Assembly (NCBI GenBank): GCA_963730305.1
Contig: CAVSRB010000003.1
Span: forward strand, 620,001-684,000
Origin: CAMYMQ01 sp963730305
GTDB taxonomy: Bacteria; Pseudomonadota; Alphaproteobacteria; Bin65
Direction: 5' to 3'
Length of the DNA stretch: 64,000 nt
Shown here: piece after piece, positions 58,139-64,000 of the stretch
Position numbering within the stretch: the first letter of the stretch is position 1
Layout: every line of letters begins with the position of its first letter
Translations under genes and position numbers: made by a program
The notes under the pieces: generated by a model
Database searches by the model: none
What the model was told of the DNA's origin: nothing
The model's input: the letters and a program-made list of their open reading frames with translations, nothing else

Positions 58139-60307
58139 CTAGAACGACGATTCGCGGACCAGAACGGACAGCAGCCAGTTCGAAGCGCGCCGCGCCAGGC
58201 TCTGGCGGCCGGCATCGATCTCGACCCGGCCGGTGACCTTGCGCGCGGGCAGCGCGGCGGACCGGTCGACGCCGAGCGTCAGCCGAAAGGTCGATCCGAC
58301 GGGGATCAGCGACTTGTCGTCGGCGAGGCGAACCGGCACCCGGCCCCCGTGAATGTCCGTGACGGCGGGCTCGGACACCCGCCGGAGATTGGTCTTCTCG
58401 ATGCTGGTCAGGGTGGCGGCGACCGGCCGGGCCGCCGCGTCGTCGGGATGAAAGCGCGCCGCCGAACCGGTCTTCAGGCGCGCAAGGTCCTCGACCGGCA
58501 CGAAGGCGAGCAACTTGTAGCGCGACGGCTGGATCAGGATCGCGAGCCGGGCGCCGACCCGGTACCAGCGGCCCGCGCGCAGGTCGGGCGCGACGTCGAC
58601 CAGTTCACCGTCCCGCGGCGCGCGGATCGTCAGCTTGGCCTTCTCCTGGCGGTACCCGAGCAGGTTCCGCTGCAACTCGCTCATCCGCTGGCGCAGGACA
58701 TCGACGGCGTCGACCGTCGTGACCGACGCCTCCAGCACGCGCAGCCGAGACCGCAGGATGGCGATCTCGTGCCGGGCGGCATCGATCTTGTAATCGAGGT
58801 CGGGCGAGGCGAACACGAACAGCACGTCGCCCGCCTTGACCCGCGCGCCCTGGCGACCACGGATTCGCTCGAGCCGCGCCGGGGTCTCGACATAGAGCGA
58901 GACGGACGCCTGCGAGACCACGATCGCCGGCGCAGTGACCGGCACCCTGAACGGATAGAAGAAGAAGAACGCCGCGGCGCCCAGCGATACGGCCACGCCG
59001 GCGCCGAACCAGGTCGGCCGCATATGGCGGCGCATGCCCTTCAGCGCCTTCACCTCGCCCAAGACCGGGAGGACCAGCAGCATCGAGATCTCCAGCGAGA
59101 ACAGGGCGACGCCGACCACCTTGATGAAGAAGTGGTAGACCACCAGGGCGATGGTGAAGAACAGGGTCGCCCGGTAGATCCAGACGCCGAACCCGAACCA
59201 GACCAGGAAATGGCGCACGCCGGGGGGAAGCGGTTCGGGTGGCGGTAGCGGGATGCCGAACACGCTGCGCCGGATGCGCCAGCGCGCGTGCTGGAACGCC
59301 CGTGTGTGGAGGTTCGGTATGCCGAGCAGGTCGGACAGCACGTAGTAGCCGTCGAACCGCATGAACGGGCTCATGTTGATCGCGAAGGTCGTCGCCAGGG
59401 CGAAGGCGCTGATCATGAACAGTGCGTTGCGGAACGGCCCCGGATCGATCGCGCTCCACAGCAGCAGCGCGGCGATGGCGAGGTACAGCTCGGCGATCAC
59501 GCCCGCAGCCCCGATCACCACCCGGCTGCGTCGCCGGGTGAGCTTCCAGGCTTCCGACGACTCGGTGAACAGCACCGGCCACATCACCAGGAACGCGATG
59601 CCGAAATGGTTCACCTTGACCCCGGCGCGCACCATCGCATAGCCGTGGGCGAATTCGTGGACGGCCTTCGACACCGCGAGCAGGCAGAAGAACCAGACCA
59701 GCGTCGCCGGGCGCCACAGCTCGCCGGGGTTGGCCAGCAACGTGTCCCAGCGCCGGAACAGCAGCACGAAGGCGAAGACGGCGAGCGCCGCCATGGCGAG
59801 AGCGAAGCGCCGGCCGAACACGCCTTCGACGAACGGCAGCGTCGCTTTCAAGAAGGCCTGCGGGCCGAACAGCGGAATTCGGAAGAACAGATAGCGCTGA
59901 AAGAAGCGGTGGATCAGGCTGCCCCGCCCGGCCGCGGCCAGCGCCATCAGCGCCCGGTAGCGCCCCGCGTCGGCGGCCTGGACGAGCTGGCTCTGGACCA
60001 GGAAGCGGGCGAACGCCTCGACCTCGTCCTGGGCGATGGCCAGGTTCGCCTGGCTTGAGATGCGCGCGGCAAGGTCGGCCGCGGGCAGCGGAGCCCAGTG
60101 GCGCATCAGGATCAGTTCGCGTTCTCCGATCTGGTAGAAGCGGTTGCGCGGCCGGTCGTGGATGATCCAGGTCGGCGCGCCGGCGCGGCTGGACATACCG
60201 CGCGACAGGCTCAGGTCGCCGCGCAGCATCGGCATCGTCCCGGCTGGCGGCGAGGCCGTCCGCTCGGGCGACCGTGGTGCGCCTACGGCTGCGTCGAGGA
60301 TCGTCAT
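58139..60307 (-). CDS. PqqD-like/M50 protease/HlyD fusion membrane protein
   Basis: A 722-residue inner-membrane protein with three parts. Residues about 45-115 resemble a PqqD-like winged helix (RNRFYQIGERELILMRHW, then DEVEAFARFLVQSQLV), a fold that binds peptides in RiPP pathways. Residues about 120-460 are a site-2-protease-like membrane part with HEFAH (His217-His221) as the zinc motif and NMSPFMRFDGYYVLSDL as the second motif. Residues about 470-722 are a HlyD-like adaptor (TAPAIVVSQASVSLYVETP, VKAGDVLFVFASPDLDYKI and a coiled coil), predicted periplasmic. Such proteins are known as peptide zinc metalloproteases of YydH type. Its gene lies 9 bp after the GAF-like adaptor gene. Confidence 0.85.
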   Translation of the reverse strand: MTILDAAVGAPRSPERTASPPAGTMPMLRGDLSLSRGMSSRAGAPTWIIHDRPRNRFYQIGERELILMRHWAPLPAADLAARISSQANLAIAQDEVEAFARFLVQSQLVQAADAGRYRALMALAAAGRGSLIHRFFQRYLFFRIPLFGPQAFLKATLPFVEGVFGRRFALAMAALAVFAFVLLFRRWDTLLANPGELWRPATLVWFFCLLAVSKAVHEFAHGYAMVRAGVKVNHFGIAFLVMWPVLFTESSEAWKLTRRRSRVVIGAAGVIAELYLAIAALLLWSAIDPGPFRNALFMISAFALATTFAINMSPFMRFDGYYVLSDLLGIPNLHTRAFQHARWRIRRSVFGIPLPPPEPLPPGVRHFLVWFGFGVWIYRATLFFTIALVVYHFFIKVVGVALFSLEISMLLVLPVLGEVKALKGMRRHMRPTWFGAGVAVSLGAAAFFFFYPFRVPVTAPAIVVSQASVSLYVETPARLERIRGRQGARVKAGDVLFVFASPDLDYKIDAARHEIAILRSRLRVLEASVTTVDAVDVLRQRMSELQRNLLGYRQEKAKLTIRAPRDGELVDVAPDLRAGRWYRVGARLAILIQPSRYKLLAFVPVEDLARLKTGSAARFHPDDAAARPVAATLTSIEKTNLRRVSEPAVTDIHGGRVPVRLADDKSLIPVGSTFRLTLGVDRSAALPARKVTGRVEIDAGRQSLARRASNWLLSVLVRESSF

Positions 60308-60316
60308 CGCGCCCGC

Positions 60317-61681
60317 CTAGAAGCCGGTCAGGCGGCGGATCTCGGCAATCGGCCGCCTGAACAGATAGAAGAACAGCGACACCTCCTCGCCGTAGATCTT
60401 GGCGGTGCCGTGCGCTCCCAGCCGCGGCGATGCGGCGTCCTTGGCGAAGTGGGCGCGCAGCCGGTAGACCGAAATCCGGTCGGCCGCGACGAGCGGCTCG
60501 TAGCTGGTCCGCGAAATGCGCGCCTCGAGCGGCCGCAGCGGATCGGTATCGAGAAACAGGACGACCCTGGCGCCGACGTCGAGCGCGATCGCGTCGCTCA
60601 CCGGCAGGTCGATCTCCAGCACCGAGTCGTCGGGGTCGGCGATCTGCATGATCCGCTCGCCCACCTGGACCGGCTTGCCGATCCAGTTGTTGCGGTCCGC
60701 GAAGACGGCGACCCCCGCCGCCGGCGCACGCACGACTGTCCGGTCGAGCAGCGACTTTTGATAGGCAGCTTCGGTCTCACGCAGCTCGACCCGCTTTTCG
60801 AGGATCGTGATCTGGGCCTTGCTGTCCGTATCGGAGAAGGCGCGCCGCGAGACCCGCCGCAGCTCGGCCTGCGCGACGTCGAGCGCGCGCAGGGCGATTT
60901 CGTATTTGCTCCGGATCACCGTGTCGTCCAGGTGGAACAGCACGTCGCCCTTGCGGACGGCGCTGAACGGCTCGACGTCGATCGACCTGACCAGGCCGTT
61001 GTACGGCGCGGTGATCACCGCCGGCGTGCGCGACACGATCCGCGCGGGCGCCACCGCCGACAGGCGGACCGGCAGGAAGGCGGCGGCGATGACGGCGGCG
61101 GCGAGGCCGGCCATCACCGCACGCCGAACGATGGGACGCCGGCGCACTCGGATCAACGTCCGCGGCTTCAGGGCAAGCCAGGCGTGAGCGTAGGCGTCGG
61201 CCAGCCAGTCGCAGATCTGCCGCTCGCCGTCTGTCCAGGGTTCGTCGCGGAGCAGGATCAGCCCGGCGAAGGTCCGGTCGTCGCGCCGGAACGGGACGAC
61301 CAACGCCTCCCCCGGCAGGTCCTTCGACCATTCTTGGGCGATCGCCGGCGCGCAATCCGCGGGCCCAACGGTGCCGGTCTGGTCGAGCCGCCCGGCGCGC
61401 TGCAAATGGTTCAACAGCCGGTCCAGCAGGCGCGTGAACTCGGCGCGCGGATCGAAGTCGCTGACCCCGCTCAGCGCCGTCACCCGCACCCGCTTGCCGC
61501 GCCGCTCGTAGACCACCGCCTGCCGATAGGAGACCAGCGCCCCGGTCCGGTTGGCGACGAGGTAGCGCAACTCCGCCACGCGTTCGGCGCTGCGCGCCTC
61601 GCGCTGGATCTCGTTGAGCACCCGGAGACCCGCCGACTGGCGGTCGTTCGGGATCGCGAACTGGGTGACGGCCTCGTTCAC
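60317..61681 (-). CDS. HlyD-family adaptor with cytoplasmic GAF-like domain
   Basis: A 454-residue protein. The first about 165 residues look like a GAF domain (ALVSYRQAVVYERRGKRVRV, then ALVVPFRRDDRTFAGLILL), a fold that senses small molecules. Next comes one membrane helix (AVMAGLAAAVIAAAFLPV), then a HlyD-like periplasmic adaptor: ITAPYNGLVRSIDVEPFSAV, VRKGDVLFHLDDTVI, a coiled coil and VVRAPAAGVAVF. An adaptor carrying a cytoplasmic sensor domain is unusual. GTG start; the upstream adaptor's stop is 7 bp away, so the genes are co-translated. It probably couples a signal to export. Confidence 0.8.
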   Translation of the reverse strand: MNEAVTQFAIPNDRQSAGLRVLNEIQREARSAERVAELRYLVANRTGALVSYRQAVVYERRGKRVRVTALSGVSDFDPRAEFTRLLDRLLNHLQRAGRLDQTGTVGPADCAPAIAQEWSKDLPGEALVVPFRRDDRTFAGLILLRDEPWTDGERQICDWLADAYAHAWLALKPRTLIRVRRRPIVRRAVMAGLAAAVIAAAFLPVRLSAVAPARIVSRTPAVITAPYNGLVRSIDVEPFSAVRKGDVLFHLDDTVIRSKYEIALRALDVAQAELRRVSRRAFSDTDSKAQITILEKRVELRETEAAYQKSLLDRTVVRAPAAGVAVFADRNNWIGKPVQVGERIMQIADPDDSVLEIDLPVSDAIALDVGARVVLFLDTDPLRPLEARISRTSYEPLVAADRISVYRLRAHFAKDAASPRLGAHGTAKIYGEEVSLFFYLFRRPIAEIRRLTGF

Positions 61682-61688
61682 GAATACA

Positions 61689-62477
61689 TCATTGCGCGGC
61701 CGGCGGCTTTTGGAACCGCGCGGCGCCGCTCATGCCCGGCAGCAGCTCCGGCGCCTGGGTCGCCAGGTGCCCGACCACCTCGATACGCTGGCTGCCGGTG
61801 TCGACGCGCGCGCCGATCGCGCTGACGACGGCGTCGTAGGCGCGACCGGTCTCCTCCACGCTGATCCGGAAGGCGGAACCGGGCTTGAGCCACCGCAGCC
61901 AGATACCCGGGACGAGGATCTGGATTTCGAGCTTGCGGCCGACGATGTCGAGCAACGGCTTGCCGGTCGACACCGTCTCGAACGGTTTCGAATGGACCTT
62001 GGCGACACGGCCCGCGAAGGGCGCCGCCACCTTGCAGTCCGCGACGCGGGCCTCGATCTCCTGCAGGCTCGCGGCCGCCTTTTCGCGATCGGCGAGCGCG
62101 AGATCGAGCTCGAGCTTGCCGGCGGCCTTGAGCTCGACGAGGCGCGCCTTGGCCCGCCACGTCGCCGTCGCCGCGCGCAATTCGGCCTGGGCGCGCCGCG
62201 CCGCGGCGTCGAGCCGGCGGCAATCGAACCGGACCAGCACGTCGCCCTTGGCGAACCGCTGGCCGAGCTTGACCGTCACCTCGGCGATCTGGCCGTCGAG
62301 GTTGCTCGCCAGCGTCGCCCGGTCCTTGGCGACGAGCTTCGCACGGATCCTGAATTCGGAATCACGCGCCGGCGCCGCGGCGACCGGCACCGCAAGGCAG
62401 GCGCTGGCCAGCACCAAGCCACCGACGACCAGCGACCGCAGGATCGGGCGCGGCGGACGGGAAGTTCGGTTGATCAT
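61689..62477 (-). CDS. Periplasmic adaptor (RND/HlyD type)
   Basis: A 262-residue exported adaptor. A signal peptide (LRSLVVGGLVLASACLAV, ending about residue 34) is followed by a lipoyl-like half (TLASNLDGQIAEVTVKLGQR), a short helical hairpin (about residues 85-150) and the second half with VAAPFAGRVAKVHSKPFETV. This is the core of a membrane-fusion protein, but it lacks the longer C-terminal domain of RND adaptors. Start: ATG 62477. It lies between the TolC gene (35 bp upstream) and the GAF-like adaptor gene (7 bp downstream). Confidence 0.8.
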   Translation of the reverse strand: MINRTSRPPRPILRSLVVGGLVLASACLAVPVAAAPARDSEFRIRAKLVAKDRATLASNLDGQIAEVTVKLGQRFAKGDVLVRFDCRRLDAAARRAQAELRAATATWRAKARLVELKAAGKLELDLALADREKAAASLQEIEARVADCKVAAPFAGRVAKVHSKPFETVSTGKPLLDIVGRKLEIQILVPGIWLRWLKPGSAFRISVEETGRAYDAVVSAIGARVDTGSQRIEVVGHLATQAPELLPGMSGAARFQKPPAAQ

Positions 62478-62512
62478 GGGCTGGCGCCTTCCTTCCGGTG
62501 CCCGGCTCGGCC

Positions 62513-64000
62513 CTAGTCGATCGCCCGGCTCTTGGCCGGCGGGTGATGGCGCATCGCCCGTTCGGCCTCGGTCGACAGCGCCGCCAGCCGGCGGCCCAGC
62601 CCGTCGCGGAACCAGCTCCGCAACGCCGCGCCGAGGGTGTCGACGTCCTTGGCGGCGCTGTTGGGCACCGCGATGTCGACGCCGATCGAATCGAGCACCC
62701 GGCCGTAGGAGGCCTGCAGGTCGGCATAGGCATTGAGCAGGTTGAGGCGGGCGAGCAGCAGGTTGGCCCAGGCCTCGACATAGTCGGTCCGGCCGGCGAC
62801 GGTGACCCGCTCGGCCGCGCGCACGGCGGTGAAATTCTGCCACTCGTTGCCGTAGAACTCACGCGCCAGGCGATAGGCGTGCAGCTTCTGGTGATAGGCC
62901 TGGAACGCCAGGTGCACCTGGGTCACCACCGCCAGGGTCGCGGTCTTGCGGCGCAGAGCGAACAGCTTCTTCCTGGCCTTGACCTGTTCGAGCCGCGACG
63001 GCAGCGCGATCAGGCGCTGAAGCTGCACGGTCAGCCGGGCGCCGAACTCGTACCAGATGTTGTTGTTCAGGAACTGGTTGCTGTCGTAGTTGAACGCCCC
63101 TTCGAGCCGCAGCCCCGGCAGCGCCGACAGGATCTCGGAATACTTTTCGAGGCGGGCAATGCGGTCCTTGTAGTCGGCCTCGTACAGCTCCGGCCGATAC
63201 ATCAACGCGATGGTGCGCAGCTTGCGGACCCGGATCTTGATCCGGGGCACCTTGTAGGCGTTCAGCGGTGGTGCGGCGACGCCGAACCGGGTCGCCGGGT
63301 CGAGGTTCATCAGCGAGGCGAGCTGGGCCCGGGCGAGCGCCAGGTTCTGCAGCACGTTGGTCGCGGTCAGCATGGTCCGCGACAGCCGCCGGTAGTCGAC
63401 CGCCGCGCGGGTCGTGATCAGGCCCTCGCGCTGGGCGCTGCCGATCCGCCAGATCGCATTGCGCACGGCGCCGACCGCCTGGCGCAGCGACGCCTCGACG
63501 GACTGGGCGGCGACCTCCGCCAGTAGGCGCGCCGGACCTCGTAGAGCAGATTGTTGGTGACCTTGCGGCGTGCCTCGCGGGCGATAGGACCCGGTTGCCC
63601 TCCTGTTTCAGCCGCACGAAGCTGACGCCGAAGTCGAGCACGCTCCACACGATCCGGGCATCGCCGATCGTCCGGTCGCGTTGCTGCGACGTCGACGGCT
63701 GCAGAGACTGCCGCCCGGTGATGATCGACTGGCTGCTCGACGCCGGGACGTTGCTGCGCGTCGTGCGCTCGACGACCCGGACACGTTGGGCGGCAGGTTG
63801 AACTTGGCGAGATGAACTCGCCGGCGGCGAAGGCCACCTCCATCGCCCGGACCCGCCGTAGAGGTTGTATTTGAGCGCGCGGGCCATCGCCTCGTAGATG
63901 TCAATTCTGCCCGTGACCGGTTTCTGCTCGGCGAAGATCGCCGCCAGGTCGGCGTTGGCCCGCGCCAGCCGCTCCCCGCCGCGGGTGATCGCCTTCGGCG
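62513..64000 (-). CDS. TolC-family outer membrane protein (partial, several frameshifts)
   Basis: At least 490 residues, running off the right edge. The C-terminal 300 residues (up to 63466) are clean: TTRAAVDYRRLSRTMLTATN, then RPELYEADYKDRIARLEKYS and LLLARLNLLNAYADLQASYG, typical TolC long helices and repeats. Between about 63500 and 63850 the frame changes several times, yet conserved pieces appear in turn: MARALKYNLYG, MEVAFAAGEFI, AKFNLPPNVSG, DARIVWSVLDFGVSFVRLKQ and TNNLLYEVRRAYW. This is one gene with indel errors. It should form the outer-membrane channel of the export cassette. Confidence 0.75.

Overview
The window reads as chromosomal DNA from a high-GC Gram-negative bacterium, most likely an alphaproteobacterium of Rhodospirillales type. 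Reasons: strongly GC-rich third positions in nearly all genes, an Lpt-type permease and TolC-type outer membrane components, GDP-sugar and UDP-sugar envelope pathways, and a serine-palmitoyltransferase-like gene set. The name of the organism cannot be read from the sequence.

Layout. (1) 1-6430, minus strand: a giant exported tetratricopeptide-repeat protein that ends in a degenerate M23 peptidase-like domain at the left edge. (2) 6849-8840: PepSY protein, cytochrome b561-type protein, a small STAS-like protein and a small membrane protein. (3) 8960-18171: a lipid-glycan locus with two processive-type GT2 glycosyltransferases, an LptF/G-like permease, a membrane alpha/beta hydrolase-like protein, a serine-palmitoyltransferase-like alpha-oxoamine synthase, an SDR reductase and a GT21 (ceramide glucosyltransferase-like) enzyme. 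Together these suggest glycosphingolipid synthesis and transport. (4) 18338-24722: Wzm/Wzt-type ABC polysaccharide exporter, a GT2 and a very large glycosyltransferase with C-terminal 'FD..WY' repeats. (5) 25033-36931, plus strand: a P-loop kinase, then a long nucleotide-sugar operon: E1-alpha/E1-beta TPP enzyme pair, ColD-type 3-dehydratase, several SDR epimerases, GDP-fucose-synthase-like Fcl, a B12-type radical SAM enzyme, HddA-like heptose kinase and UDP-GlcNAc 2-epimerase. (6) 37035-53522, minus strand: glycosyltransferases, a thioredoxin-like protein, sulfotransferase, radical SAM enzyme, UDP-xylose synthase, methyltransferase, then Rmd and Gmd (GDP-rhamnose). (7) 53941-57120: GalE, an HddC-like guanylyl/nucleotidyl-transferase and a radical SAM protein with an apparently N-terminal SPASM-like region. 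(8) 57284-64000: a 3'-terminal tRNA remnant (probable attachment site), then on the minus strand a five-gene export cassette: TolC, periplasmic adaptor, GAF-like/HlyD adaptor, PqqD-like/M50-protease/HlyD fusion, and a small soluble protein.

How the genes work together. Regions 4 to 7 form one large surface-polysaccharide locus that makes several unusual sugars and probably exports the glycan through the ABC transporter. The most specific inference is a branched, 3-deoxy sugar made from GDP-4-keto-6-deoxymannose by the ColD-like dehydratase together with the pyruvate-decarboxylating E1 pair, analogous to yersiniose synthesis. Region 3 would make and move a glycosylated sphingolipid. Region 8 is an export machine with no visible ATPase or RND pump; an M50-family membrane protein takes that place. 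It is the best candidate here for an undescribed system.

Quality warning. At least twelve otherwise intact, conserved genes are broken by single-base shifts (near 1545, 12390, 12880, 22028, 27413, 28427, 36658, 42340, 43610, 45948, 46107, 48200, 49507 and several between 63500 and 63850). The pattern looks like uncorrected indel errors in the assembly rather than real gene decay, so I annotate these as single genes with a frameshift.
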